Assembly (NCBI GenBank): GCA_022821775.1
Contig: JAJECY010000135.1
Coordinates: 1-38,242 of the forward strand
Length of the DNA stretch: 38,242 nucleotides
DNA from: Acidobacteriota bacterium
GTDB lineage: Bacteria > Acidobacteriota > Terriglobia > Versatilivoradales > Versatilivoraceae
Direction of reading: 5' to 3'
Both the position numbers and the translations under genes were made by a program. The notes beneath the pieces were generated by a model. It saw nothing but the letters and a program-made list of their open reading frames with translations, did no database searches and was not told where the DNA came from. Shown here piece by piece: positions 8,075 through 16,640 of the stretch. Positions within the stretch are counted from its first letter, which is position 1. Every line of letters begins with the position of its first letter.

Positions 8075-9196
8075 TCAGGATTCGAAGACGCTGTGCTTGA
8101 GTCCTCGCTTGGCCTGGTTCAGGGCCGAATGAATGCTGAGGAACTCACCCACGTTCTCCATGGTCAACAGACCCGACAGGCGGCCGTTTCGGATCACGGG
8201 CATGGTGCGGCACTTGCACTTCTGCAGCCGGGCGAAAGCCAGCTCCAGCATTTCCGTGGCCTCCACCATCTGAAAGTCCCGCCGCATCACCGTGGACACC
8301 GGGGTGCTCAAGCCCTGCTTGGCCAAGGCGACCAGCAGGTCGGATCGCGTCAGGACACCCACCACCCGGTCGCCCTCAACCACCGGAAAGTCCTGCTGAG
8401 AACCGGCCAGAATCTCGTCCACCGCCTGGCCCAGGGAGTCGTAGGGAGAAAGCGTGCGAAACTTGGTGACCATGGAATGGCTGACTGGAATCCCCCCCAG
8501 GGCCGACCTCATTCCCACCAGGGATGCTTCCTGCTGGGCGCCCATCCAGACGAACAGGGCCACAAACAGCAGGAAGGGATTCCAGGAATAGAGTCCGATG
8601 AATCCAAACAGAAAAGCCATGCCCTGACCGAGGCCGGAGGCGATCTGGGTGGCCCGCAGGTAGTCCATTCTCATGGCCAGCAGGGCCCGCAACACCCTGC
8701 CGCCGTCCATGGGGAAGGCCGGCAACATGTTGAAACCGGCCAGAATCAGGTTGACCGCCATCAGAATCGGCAGGAACGACCCGAAAGTGAGTTGATCGAA
8801 GGCGATACGATCCAGAGCCCCCCACTGATCGGTTACCGTCAGCACGGCAGCCAGTGTCAGCGAAATGACGACGTTGACCGCCGGACCGGCCAGAGCCACC
8901 CAGAGTTCCTGCCAGGGATCTTCCGGCATCCTCTCCAGCCGGGCCACTCCTCCGATGGGCAGGAGCGTGATGTCCCGGGTGGCGATCCCGTACCTGCGGG
9001 CGGTCAGGGCGTGACCGAACTCGTGAAGCACGATGCAGACGAACAGGGCGAGGATGAAGAGAACCCCCGACAGGGCTGCGCCGGGACCACCCGCCTTCCA
9101 GTGGATAATGGCGAAATAACCGATGATCAGCAGAAAGGTCGCATGGATGTATACCCCGATGCCCGCGTATTCGCCGATTTTCCAGGACCACTTCAT
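8075..9196 (-). CDS. site-2-protease-type (M50) membrane metalloprotease with two CBS domains
   Basis: Intramembrane zinc metalloprotease of the SpoIVFB/Rip3-like subgroup. The 373 residues contain HEFGH (H58, E59, H62) in a membrane helix and the second metal motif NMLPAFPMDGG, with D164 as third ligand. A C-terminal CBS pair (about residues 245-360) could sense adenine nucleotides. Several membrane helices lie between residues 10 and 225. This type cleaves membrane-bound substrates such as anti-sigma factors or pro-sigma factors. No such target is encoded nearby. The start is the ATG at 9196. The open frame further upstream enters the dispersed repeat and has no family similarity. Confidence 0.93.
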   Translation of the reverse strand: MKWSWKIGEYAGIGVYIHATFLLIIGYFAIIHWKAGGPGAALSGVLFILALFVCIVLHEFGHALTARRYGIATRDITLLPIGGVARLERMPEDPWQELWVALAGPAVNVVISLTLAAVLTVTDQWGALDRIAFDQLTFGSFLPILMAVNLILAGFNMLPAFPMDGGRVLRALLAMRMDYLRATQIASGLGQGMAFLFGFIGLYSWNPFLLFVALFVWMGAQQEASLVGMRSALGGIPVSHSMVTKFRTLSPYDSLGQAVDEILAGSQQDFPVVEGDRVVGVLTRSDLLVALAKQGLSTPVSTVMRRDFQMVEATEMLELAFARLQKCKCRTMPVIRNGRLSGLLTMENVGEFLSIHSALNQAKRGLKHSVFES

Positions 9197-9541
9197 GGGT
9201 ATCCCGTTTCCCGGTGAAGACCATCGCCGGCGTTTCCGGGACGGATCGTCCGGCATTGCCGACCAACTCCGGCTCAAATTCATTTTAGACGGCTCAGAAC
9301 CGATTCGCCAACCGGCGCGCGACCGTGGCGGGCGCGCCGCCACCGCATCAGCCTTCGCCTGTAGGTTGGCTGGTGCCTGCCCGCGACGGCGCACAAGATC
9401 TCGCCGTTGGCTCGCCTTGTGCGTACCCCCCACCGCAGAAGCCTTCGCCATTCGGCTCGGGCTTCTGCGACTCCCCCTCAAGGGGGGAGTGATGGGAGGA
9501 TTTCGAGAGGTGGTGCCTTGCCGGGGAACGCTACTGGACAA
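9197..9541. other. divergent spacer with dispersed repeat
   Basis: A 345-base spacer between the M50 protease (minus) and the EamA transporter (plus). It must hold both promoters, but no convincing -35/-10 pair stands out. Most of it is the second copy of the long dispersed repeat (9342-9493), preceded by a 7-bp hairpin, GTGGCGG/CCGCCAC (9325-9343). Confidence 0.6.
9342..9493 (-). repeat. long dispersed repeat, inverted copy 2
   Basis: Reverse complement of the element at 301-451, ending in the same 26-base palindromic end (9468-9493). The two copies are about 9 kb apart in opposite orientation. Differences between them include single-base gaps, which would shift any reading frame and argue against a conserved peptide. 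Confidence 0.8.
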
Positions 9542-10423
9542 ATGCGGGACGACCCTTCCACCCACGGTATTCCCGGCGCCCTGATGATGGCGCTGGCCAC
9601 CCTGCTGGTGACCTGCATGGTGATCTGTGTTCGGATGGTCCCCGGCCAGTTGCACCCCTTTCAACTGGCTTTCTTCCGCAACTTTTTCGGACTGGCGGCG
9701 CTGGTCGCCTGGCAGTCGGGCAGCGGGCCCGGATTCCTGAAGACCAGTCGGCTCCGGCTTCACCTCGGCAGGGGCGTCTTCAACCTGCTGGCCATGCTGG
9801 CTTTCTACTCGGCCGTGTTCATCACGCCTATGGCCTCCATCGCGGCCCTCAACTTCACTTCGCCCCTTTTCGCCTCCCTGCTGGCCAACCTGGTGCTGAA
9901 GGAGCCTTTCCGGCTGCGCCGGCTGGCCGTGATCGCCATTGGAATGGCAGGCGCCGCCATCATCCTGCGACCGGGGATTGAGGCAATCGGCTGGGGGCCA
10001 CCGCTCATCCTGTTTTCGGCCATGATGTGGGCGGTCTCACTGATTTTCATCAAGGCGCTGTCCCGCACCGATTCCAGCCTGACCATCGCCACCTACATGG
10101 TGATTTTCACCACTCCCTTTTCTCTGCTGGCGGCCGTCCCCGTGTGGCAGTGGCCCGGCGGCGAGCAGCTTTTCTGGATGCTGCTGGTGGGTCTGCTGGG
10201 ATCCGCGGGGCAGATCTGCCTGGCCCGGGCCTTCAAGATGGCCGAGGCCTCGTCGGTGCTTCCCTTCGACTTCCTGCAGCTCGTCTGGGCCGCATTGCTG
10301 GGATTCCTGGTCTTCGGCGAGGTGCCCGACCGCTGGGTATGGCTGGGGGGAACCTTGATCTTTCTGAGCTCCACCTACCTGGCTCTCAAGGAATCGGGAA
10401 GCTCGGAAGTCTCCGTCCCCTGA
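9542..10423 (+). CDS. EamA/DMT-superfamily transporter
   Basis: Ten-helix inner-membrane permease of the drug/metabolite transporter superfamily. It is made of two EamA repeats, at about residues 13-140 and 152-283. The first repeat ends with the typical TSPLFASLLANLVLKEPFRLRRLAVI-type boundary, the second with LGFLVFGEVPDRWVWLGGTLI. At 293 residues it has the family length. The substrate is unknown; relatives export amino acids or other metabolites. The ATG at 9542 (MRDDPSTHG) was chosen. ATG codons at 9584 and 9587 (MMALATLLV) start closer to the first helix and are possible. The frame further upstream lies in the dispersed repeat. Confidence 0.9.
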   Translation: MRDDPSTHGIPGALMMALATLLVTCMVICVRMVPGQLHPFQLAFFRNFFGLAALVAWQSGSGPGFLKTSRLRLHLGRGVFNLLAMLAFYSAVFITPMASIAALNFTSPLFASLLANLVLKEPFRLRRLAVIAIGMAGAAIILRPGIEAIGWGPPLILFSAMMWAVSLIFIKALSRTDSSLTIATYMVIFTTPFSLLAAVPVWQWPGGEQLFWMLLVGLLGSAGQICLARAFKMAEASSVLPFDFLQLVWAALLGFLVFGEVPDRWVWLGGTLIFLSSTYLALKESGSSEVSVP

Positions 10424-10479
10424 CAGGGCAGGGGCGCTCTGGGGAATTCGCGGGGCAAGTCCGCTCCCTGTTGTTTCAT

Positions 10480-10550
10480 GAAGCCTCTTGCAAAATTCGT
10501 CGTCGAGCGTTCACGACATCGCCTACCTGCGGAATTTTGCAAAAGGCTCC
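10480..10550. repeat. palindromic element with GAGCCTYTTGCAAAATTC ends
   Basis: A 71-base inverted repeat. The left arm (10480-10499) and right arm (10531-10550) match at about 17 of 20 positions when one is reverse-complemented. The same end sequence bounds a larger element at 36487-36764. It could be a miniature element derived from an insertion sequence or a palindromic regulatory repeat. There is no reading frame inside. Confidence 0.7.
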
Positions 10551-10646
10551 CTCGTGCACCCGGTGTCCTGGTGAGAAATGCGGGCTTGTGTCAGAATGGG
10601 GACCCTTCATGGGGTGGAAGAACTTGCCAAACGAGGTCGAGCGCCA

Positions 10647-11408
10647 ATGAAACTCAAGAACAAAGTCGCCATTGTCACCGGTTCATCCCGCGGCATCGGC
10701 CGCGCCACCGCCATCGAACTGGCCAGGAACGGCGCCGACATGGCCGTGAATGCCTACAGCCACCCGGAGGAGGGGCAGGAAGTGGTCCGGGAAATCCAGG
10801 ATCTGGGACGCCGCTCCTTCCTGTTTCAGGGAAGCGTGGCCGATCGCGCCCAGGATGAAGCCATGGTACGGGAGACGGTGGAGAGGCTGGGGCGGCTGGA
10901 CATCATGGTGGCCAACGCGGCCTACAGCATCCGCAAGCCCTTCCTCGAAATGGAGGTCGAGGAGGTGGAGAAGACCTGGGGCGTGACGCTGTGGGGCGTC
11001 TTCCACTGCTGCCAACTGGCCGCCCGCCAGATGGTGAAGCAGGGCGAGGGCGGCAGCATCGCCATCGTGAGCTCGGTGCACGCCTCTCGACCCTACGCCC
11101 TTTCCACCGCCTACAACGGCGCCAAAGCCGCCATCAACCACATGGCGGCGACCTGGGCGGCCGAACTGGCCCGATACAGGATCCGGGTGAACGTCCTGGA
11201 GCCCGGCTGGATCGACACTCCCGGCGAACGAGCCTACGCTTCGGACGAGCAGATCAAGGAACGGGGAAGTAAGCTGCTGATGGGTCGTCTGGGCACCTCC
11301 GAGGAGATGGCCAAGGCCGTCCTGTTCATGGTCTCGGAAGAGGATTCCTCCTACATGACCGGAAGCGTCCTTCGGGCGGACGGAGGATTCGTGCTGCCCA
11401 AGCCCTGA
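10647..11408 (+). CDS. short-chain dehydrogenase/reductase (SDR)
   Basis: Cytoplasmic NAD(P)-dependent oxidoreductase of the classical SDR family, 253 residues. The cofactor motif TGSSRGIG is at residues 11-18. The catalytic set is complete, with serine at 142/143 (IVSSVHA), Y156 and K160 (STAYNGAKAA). NNAG is varied to VANAAYS at 88-94. The C-terminus ends in VLRADGGFVLPKP, as in glucose dehydrogenase/3-oxoacyl reductase-like members. The substrate is not determined. The start is the ATG at 10647, with AGGTCGA just upstream. It is followed after a repeat cassette by an MFS transporter in the same direction. Confidence 0.92.
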   Translation: MKLKNKVAIVTGSSRGIGRATAIELARNGADMAVNAYSHPEEGQEVVREIQDLGRRSFLFQGSVADRAQDEAMVRETVERLGRLDIMVANAAYSIRKPFLEMEVEEVEKTWGVTLWGVFHCCQLAARQMVKQGEGGSIAIVSSVHASRPYALSTAYNGAKAAINHMAATWAAELARYRIRVNVLEPGWIDTPGERAYASDEQIKERGSKLLMGRLGTSEEMAKAVLFMVSEEDSSYMTGSVLRADGGFVLPKP

Positions 11409-11413
11409 ACTAA

Positions 11414-11448
11414 AGAGTGGAGAGTGGAGAGTGAAGAGTGAAGAGTGG
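11414..11448 (+). repeat. heptamer tandem array (AGAGTGG), five units
   Basis: Five consecutive 7-base units, AGAGTGG or AGAGTGA. This is the left boundary of a cassette whose right boundary (11648-11697) carries the same heptamer in inverted orientation. Confidence 0.85.
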
Positions 11449-11647
11449 TTTGGTCGATGGGTCAATCATGGGGAAAAGAGGTATCCGCGAAGGGGCTGCA
11501 CGAGCATTTGGCTGCGGCTGGTTGTTCAAGCAGGTCTTTCCGTGTCTTGGCTTATTCGTGTTCATTCGTGGTTCGCGCTTGTGAACAATCGGTCTGTTTC
11601 CGCTCCAACGATCCACTCGGCGGGGCGTGGCTCCACTGACGACTAAT

Positions 11648-11697
11648 CACTCTCCACTGTCCTTAAACTCTTCACTCTCCACTCTCCACTCTCCACT
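11648..11697 (-). repeat. heptamer tandem array, inverted
   Basis: Reverse-complement units (CCACTCT and variants), interrupted once near 11661-11667. It pairs with the array at 11414-11448 to form long imperfect inverted ends around about 200 bases. Confidence 0.8.
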
Positions 11698-11724
11698 TTT
11701 TGCCTGTCCGCGCCGCCGTCGCAT

Positions 11725-13077
11725 TTGACGGGGCGGCCGAAATGGGGTGAAACAGGGGTGTTTCAAACATGCGATCCTTCCGATTCCTCGGAAGCGACTC
11801 CTGACACCACCGACAATCTCCCCGAGCAGCAGGAACTGGGAGAGCTGACGCCGGCCATGGAGCGCCGCAACGGCGTTCTCTTCTTCTGCTCCTACCTGCT
11901 GATCTACCTGGCCGCCCCGGTGACCTATATCGGCATTGTCCAGGCCGCGCTGTGCGACAAGCTGGGCGCCAGCTACGCGGTCGCCAGCCTGCCGGCCTCC
12001 CTCCACCTGCTGGGCGGGCTGGGGCCGTTGGTCTGTTCCTGGCTCATCCCCTACCGCCTGGAACGGGCCACCGTGGTCTGGTCCTACGGCATCAGCACCG
12101 GCGTGCTGGCCGCGGTGGGGACGACCCTGCTGCTGCCCTTGTCCAACGCGGTCCGCATTGCCGCTCTGCTGGCCCAGGGCCTGATCCAGGGCGTTTCCAA
12201 CTCGGTGGCCCACGCCTTCGGCTTCCAGTGCCTGCGCCGCGGAACCACCACGCCCGGGCGGGCCAGAATCTTCGGCATCGCCTTCGGATTCACTCCCCTG
12301 GCCGCGGTAGCCGGCTCCCTGGGAGCCCAGTTCGTTCTGAACCAGGGACTGTCCTTCCTCCCCTATCCCCTGGACTTCGCCTTCCTCTACGGCATCGGCG
12401 TGCCCTGCATGGCCACGGTCGCCTTCCTGAGCAGCCGCTACCAGCTCGTCCCGGTGAAAGAAAAGAAACAGCGTCCCCCGCTGCTGCCTTATCTCCGGCG
12501 CAGCATCGGATCCTTCTTCTCTTCCCGCCCACTGGCGTTGACCTGGATCGCCTATGTGCTCTGGTACTTCTCGCTCTCATCCATGCCCAACCTCTCGCTC
12601 TACACCAAGGTAGCCATGGGGAGGGAACCGAAGGAGTTTTCGGGACTGGTGATGGCCCTTCGCTTCGGATTCAAGTCGGTGGCCGGGTTTCTGCTGGGAG
12701 CTCTGGCGCTGCGGAGGGGAATTCGGTCGCCCGTGACCACAACGGTCCTGCTGGTGGGAGCCGGGATCGCCTGGGCCTGGGTGGTGCCGGGCTACGGCTA
12801 CCTGCTTTCCTTCGGGTTGCTGGGAGCGGGAGAGCTGGGAGGGGCCTACCTTCCCAACTACGTGGTCAGCATCTCGCCGGCGGCGGAGGGAGCCCGCAAC
12901 ATGTCCGTCATGGCCCTGGCCCCGCTGGCATCCAGCGTGGCTCCCGCCACCCACGGAGCCTTGACCGACGGGTTCGGATTCGCCGCCAGCTTCGCCTTCG
13001 CCATCGCCACCATCCTGGCGTCGCTCTGGCTGGTGTTCCGCCTGCCCATTATCAGAACCGCCCATCCGAAGAATTGA
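11725..13077 (+). CDS. MFS transporter
   Basis: Major facilitator superfamily permease with about 12 membrane helices, 406 to 450 residues depending on the start. The core begins at ELTPAMERRNGVLFFCSYLL. Basic loops between helices, such as SRYQLVPVKEKKQRPP near the middle of the protein, fit the MFS two-half design. The substrate is unknown. Start codons are uncertain: TTG 11725, GTG 11758 and ATG 11857 are all in frame, and none has an ideal ribosome-binding site. I keep the longest because the ELTPAM segment before the first helix looks conserved. The gene converges on the Tat-exported protein cluster (13099 onward) and could carry its product, but that is inference. Confidence 0.85.
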   Translation: MTGRPKWGETGVFQTCDPSDSSEATPDTTDNLPEQQELGELTPAMERRNGVLFFCSYLLIYLAAPVTYIGIVQAALCDKLGASYAVASLPASLHLLGGLGPLVCSWLIPYRLERATVVWSYGISTGVLAAVGTTLLLPLSNAVRIAALLAQGLIQGVSNSVAHAFGFQCLRRGTTTPGRARIFGIAFGFTPLAAVAGSLGAQFVLNQGLSFLPYPLDFAFLYGIGVPCMATVAFLSSRYQLVPVKEKKQRPPLLPYLRRSIGSFFSSRPLALTWIAYVLWYFSLSSMPNLSLYTKVAMGREPKEFSGLVMALRFGFKSVAGFLLGALALRRGIRSPVTTTVLLVGAGIAWAWVVPGYGYLLSFGLLGAGELGGAYLPNYVVSISPAAEGARNMSVMALAPLASSVAPATHGALTDGFGFAASFAFAIATILASLWLVFRLPIIRTAHPKN

Positions 13078-13098
13078 CTGACAGGTTCAATCGTCCCC

Positions 13099-14853
13099 TC
13101 AGTACTGGATGGGCGAGTCTTCGAAGTTCCGATGGTGGCGGTAGTCGATGTGGCAGTCCACATCCACCACGTCGACCGGGGAATTGATCCTGGGATCACG
13201 CTGGACCAGGGTCACGCCGACCTGGTTGGCTCCCTTTTTGGGGTAGTGATCGGGAGGCAGGTGGTATTCCAGAATGTAGCCGTAGGGCCCGACCGCCATG
13301 TTCTTCAGAACTCTGAAGTGCAGATCGATGTCGTTCCTGATGGCGTCCGGCAGAGCCCGGCCATTGAGGCTGACGGCCAGCTTGTCCAGGGAGGGTTCGA
13401 TGGAGGTGACCCGCACCCGCAACCGCACCGACTTGACCCGTCCCAGCGCCTGCCATGGTGACAGGTCGTCGGCCACGGCCAGGGGCAGGGTCACGGGTTT
13501 CCCCTCGGGCAACCGTTGGGGAAGAACAGGGTCCTGAATCGGGAACAGGGGCTTGGGGTCGCTTGCGGCTCGGTCCAGCGAGCGGACCCGGTAGTTCTTG
13601 TCGGCGGTGGCCAACAGCTCCGGCTGCCCCAGCAAGCGCAAAGTCTCGTACTCCGGCGCCGTCCAGGGCCAGCCGTTCGGCGCCCATCCTCCCGAGCTCA
13701 GACCGAACCCGTCGGCTCCCTTGTCGTAAGCCAGGGCCGCCGCCCCCCAGAGCATGGGAGCCGTGGCCGTACTCTCCAGTTGACGCCCCAGGCGGCTGGT
13801 GATCCCCGCCAGCACCCGGCAACCGGTTCCCCGGGTCAGCCTCACGGCGGCGGACAGGTCCAGATCCTGATCGAACAGGAGCATGTTGTTCCTGGGAGTC
13901 TCCTTCTTGTAGGGACTCATGCAGACCAGACCGTCCACCAGTTTTTCCGTCACCCAGGTCTCCACTTCAAATCCGGGAATCCTCCACATGGAGGGGGGAC
14001 CGGCGGGGATCCGAACATAGACCCGTTTCCGCCGACCTTGCGCTTCCTCGGCCTTGCGGGCCACCTCTCTGATATCGCGAATCCACTGCGTCAGCACGGG
14101 CGCCAGTCGAGCCACTTCGCCGAAGCGGCAGAAGGGGCCGAATTCGTTATCCAGCGAGAAGTCCAACTCCACCCCGTCGGACTCGTAACGGGTCAGTAGC
14201 TCCTCGAAAATCCGGAACCGCTCCCGGCGCACCTCGGCGTGAAGGAAGTTGAGCCGCCCGGCGCCGAACATGCGTCCCAGCAACTCGGCCTGCGGATGAT
14301 CGTCCTCCCCCACGTAAAACTGGGGGTTGTCGAAAACGAAATCGGACTTCCTGCCGTAACCCCGCTCCGATTCCGCGCCTCCTCCCATGATGCAGACCGG
14401 ACAGGTGGGAATGAACCAGATCCCCTTCCGGTGACAGCGCTCGGCCAGGATTCGCATGGGGTCGTTACCGTCGGCCACCAGTTGCTTGAGGTTGCGCGAG
14501 GCGCGGTAGAAGATGGGGTGCACCCAGACATCCACGTTGTCGCCCCACAACGAGGCCACCTGGCTGCCGTACTGGACGGCGCCTCCTTCAAGTCCGGCCG
14601 AATAGAGCAGGGTGTCGACGCCGCTGTCGACCAGTTGATCCACGGCGTAGGTCAGGTCGGCAGCCTCCAGCGGCGGCGCGAATTGATAGAGGCCGGAATA
14701 GTGCCGCCCATCGTCGTAGAAGAAGACCCTGGGTTCGCCCGCCTTCCCCTCCCCGGAGGCTCCCTGGTGGCGCTTTGCGGCCGAGGCCGGCTGGGCCAGG
14801 GCGGCGCCGGGGGCCGCCATGCCCAGAGCTTGCAGGAAATGTCTGCGCTTCAT
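13099..14853 (-). CDS. Tat-exported TIM-barrel glycosidase-like protein, paralog A
   Basis: A 584-residue protein with a twin-arginine signal (MKRRHFLQALGMAAPGAALA), so it is probably folded before export. Residues about 40-400 resemble the TIM barrels of family-10-like glycosidases. They include the segment RYESDGVELDFSLDNEFGPF (DGVELDF at 226-232), where Glu and Asp could serve as acid/base and nucleophile. The last 120 or so residues look like a beta-sandwich with VRLRVRVTSIEPSLDKLAVSLNG. It is closely related to the gene just upstream (32-60 bases apart). I do not recognise a named family, so glycoside hydrolase activity is inferred. The alternative start is the ATG at 14880; neither start has a well-placed Shine-Dalgarno. 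Confidence 0.8.
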   Translation of the reverse strand: MKRRHFLQALGMAAPGAALAQPASAAKRHQGASGEGKAGEPRVFFYDDGRHYSGLYQFAPPLEAADLTYAVDQLVDSGVDTLLYSAGLEGGAVQYGSQVASLWGDNVDVWVHPIFYRASRNLKQLVADGNDPMRILAERCHRKGIWFIPTCPVCIMGGGAESERGYGRKSDFVFDNPQFYVGEDDHPQAELLGRMFGAGRLNFLHAEVRRERFRIFEELLTRYESDGVELDFSLDNEFGPFCRFGEVARLAPVLTQWIRDIREVARKAEEAQGRRKRVYVRIPAGPPSMWRIPGFEVETWVTEKLVDGLVCMSPYKKETPRNNMLLFDQDLDLSAAVRLTRGTGCRVLAGITSRLGRQLESTATAPMLWGAAALAYDKGADGFGLSSGGWAPNGWPWTAPEYETLRLLGQPELLATADKNYRVRSLDRAASDPKPLFPIQDPVLPQRLPEGKPVTLPLAVADDLSPWQALGRVKSVRLRVRVTSIEPSLDKLAVSLNGRALPDAIRNDIDLHFRVLKNMAVGPYGYILEYHLPPDHYPKKGANQVGVTLVQRDPRINSPVDVVDVDCHIDYRHHRNFEDSPIQY

Positions 14854-14912
14854 GGTTGGTCGCGGCCTGACGGATTCCATGGAACCGTCAAGGCTGCTCC
14901 TCCTTTCTCATG

Positions 14913-16601
14913 TCAATACTCGATGGGACGCGGCTCGAAATGCCGGTGCAGCCGGTATTCGATGGAGCAGTCCACGTCCTGGATCTCGAACAGCAGATCC
15001 ACATCCGGGTCCTTCTCCAGCAGGGTCACCTTCACCACGTTTTCGCCGGGCTTCGGGTAATACTCGGGAGACAGCCGGTACTCATAGATCTGGCTGCCCT
15101 GGTAGGCCACTCCCTCCTTGACGAAGCGGTAGTTCAAGTCGGTGATCTGCAGCTTGGAGTCGGGCAGCGGCTTGCCGTTGAGCTCGATGCTGAGCCGGTT
15201 GAGGGAGGGCTCCAGGTTGTTGATGCGGACCCTCAGCCTGGCGGACCTCAGCCGATCCAGGGAGTGCCAGCGCCGCAGATCGTCGGCGACTCGCAGCGGC
15301 ACTTCCTGAGGCTTTCCGACCTCGAGCGGCTTGGGAAGCAGGGGATCGAATCCCGGCAGGCCCGATCCGAAAGTCCCGGGATTGCGAGGCTGGTCGCGCA
15401 CATGGTAGATCTTGTCGGCGGTTTCCAACAGCTCCGGAGACCCCAACGGACGCAGCCCGTCCACCATGGGCTCCAGGAAAGCCAGCCGCTGGCTTCGGAC
15501 CATGTCGTTGATTCCAAAGCCGGCCGCTCCCTGGTGGTAGGCGTTGGCGGCTGCCCCCCACACCAGCCTGGCGGTCGGCTTGTCGTCCCTCCGCTTCCCC
15601 AGGGTGGTGGAACACTCAACCAGAATGCGGCAGGAACTCCCTCGGGCCAGCGAAACCACCTTGGATATGTCGATGTCCTGGTCGAAAACTTCCGGGTCGG
15701 TGGAGGCGCAGATCAGGCCGTCCACCAATCCCTCCGCAATCCAGTCCGGCACCTCCAGGCCCGCGGCTTCCCAGGCCCGCGGGTTGGCCGGGATGCGCAT
15801 GTAGACTCGCTTGGGCCGGTCCTGCTCCCGCTCCGCCTTCAGGGCAATGGCCTTCAGCTCCCGCAGCCACCGGGTGAGCAGGGGCGCGCATTGGCTCACC
15901 TGGTCGAAGCGGCAGATGGGGAGCACCTCGGAGTGCACCTCCACGCCGTCGGTCGCGTAACGGGTGAGCAGTTCCTCGAAGATGCGGAGGCGCTCCTCCC
16001 TCACTTCCGGATGAATAAAGTTGAGCCGCACCGGAGAGATATACCGGGCTCGCGGGTCTTCATCCTTGCCCACCCGCAAGTGGTCGCTGTCGAGCACGAA
16101 GTCGGAGAGCCGCCCGGTGCCTCGCGCCTGCTCGGAAGCCCCCGCCCCGAGGTTGAGGTGAGCGCTGGCAAAGAACAGCATCCCCTTTTCATGACAGCGG
16201 TCGCAGAACAACTGGGGGCGATCCCAACCCTCTCGCACCAGTTGGCGCACATGCAAACCGTCCCGATAGTTCACCGCATGGTTCCATTTGCGCACGTTGC
16301 TCCCATGCATCTCCCCGACCTTGGTGTCGTAAATGCACATGCCCCCCCGGGGCGCCAGTTGAAAAATGATGGTGTTGACTGAGGTTCCGGCAACCATGTC
16401 CACCGTCTTGGTCACGTCCGCCTTGGTCAGCGGCGGCGCGATCCCCGACATGTGGTGGAAATCCTCCCGCAAAAACACGAGAGGCTCGTCCGGCGCCGGA
16501 CCGTCATCCTGAGGCCCGGCGGACAGGCTCCCCGCCGCTGAAACCATGGATACGGGTGCGGCCACACCCACTCCTTGCAGAAACCGCCTGCGATTCAGCA
16601 T
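14913..16601 (-). CDS. Tat-exported TIM-barrel glycosidase-like protein, paralog B
   Basis: A 562-residue paralog of the next gene in the operon. It shares FIHPEVREERLRIFEELLTRY, KRVYMRIPANP and the C-terminal beta-rich segment (RLRVRINNLEPSLNRLSIEL). A twin-arginine signal (MLNRRRFLQGVGVAAPVSMV) indicates export. The motif corresponding to DGVELDF in paralog A reads DGVEVHS here (218-224), so the second acidic residue is lost and the site may differ in activity. The start at 16601 has a good Shine-Dalgarno (GGAAAGGTG). A cupin gene ends 39 bases upstream. The substrate is unknown. Confidence 0.82.
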   Translation of the reverse strand: MLNRRRFLQGVGVAAPVSMVSAAGSLSAGPQDDGPAPDEPLVFLREDFHHMSGIAPPLTKADVTKTVDMVAGTSVNTIIFQLAPRGGMCIYDTKVGEMHGSNVRKWNHAVNYRDGLHVRQLVREGWDRPQLFCDRCHEKGMLFFASAHLNLGAGASEQARGTGRLSDFVLDSDHLRVGKDEDPRARYISPVRLNFIHPEVREERLRIFEELLTRYATDGVEVHSEVLPICRFDQVSQCAPLLTRWLRELKAIALKAEREQDRPKRVYMRIPANPRAWEAAGLEVPDWIAEGLVDGLICASTDPEVFDQDIDISKVVSLARGSSCRILVECSTTLGKRRDDKPTARLVWGAAANAYHQGAAGFGINDMVRSQRLAFLEPMVDGLRPLGSPELLETADKIYHVRDQPRNPGTFGSGLPGFDPLLPKPLEVGKPQEVPLRVADDLRRWHSLDRLRSARLRVRINNLEPSLNRLSIELNGKPLPDSKLQITDLNYRFVKEGVAYQGSQIYEYRLSPEYYPKPGENVVKVTLLEKDPDVDLLFEIQDVDCSIEYRLHRHFEPRPIEY

Positions 16602-16640
16602 GATGTTTCACCTTTCCTGCGATTGGGTGAGGAACTCAAC

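Larger units (their letters stand above)
11409..11724. other. spacer holding a heptamer-bounded cassette
   Basis: No gene is visible here. The spacer is a cassette of about 200 bases framed by inverted heptamer arrays (11414-11448 and 11648-11697). Inside it, TTATTCGTGTTCATTCGTGG (from 11552) resembles spacer sequence I have seen repeated in other genomes. That resemblance is from memory and not tested. Confidence 0.6.

Noticed and set aside
11414-11697. CRISPR-like array from the regular repeats
   Set aside because: The units are contiguous 7-mers without spacers, and no cas genes are present.
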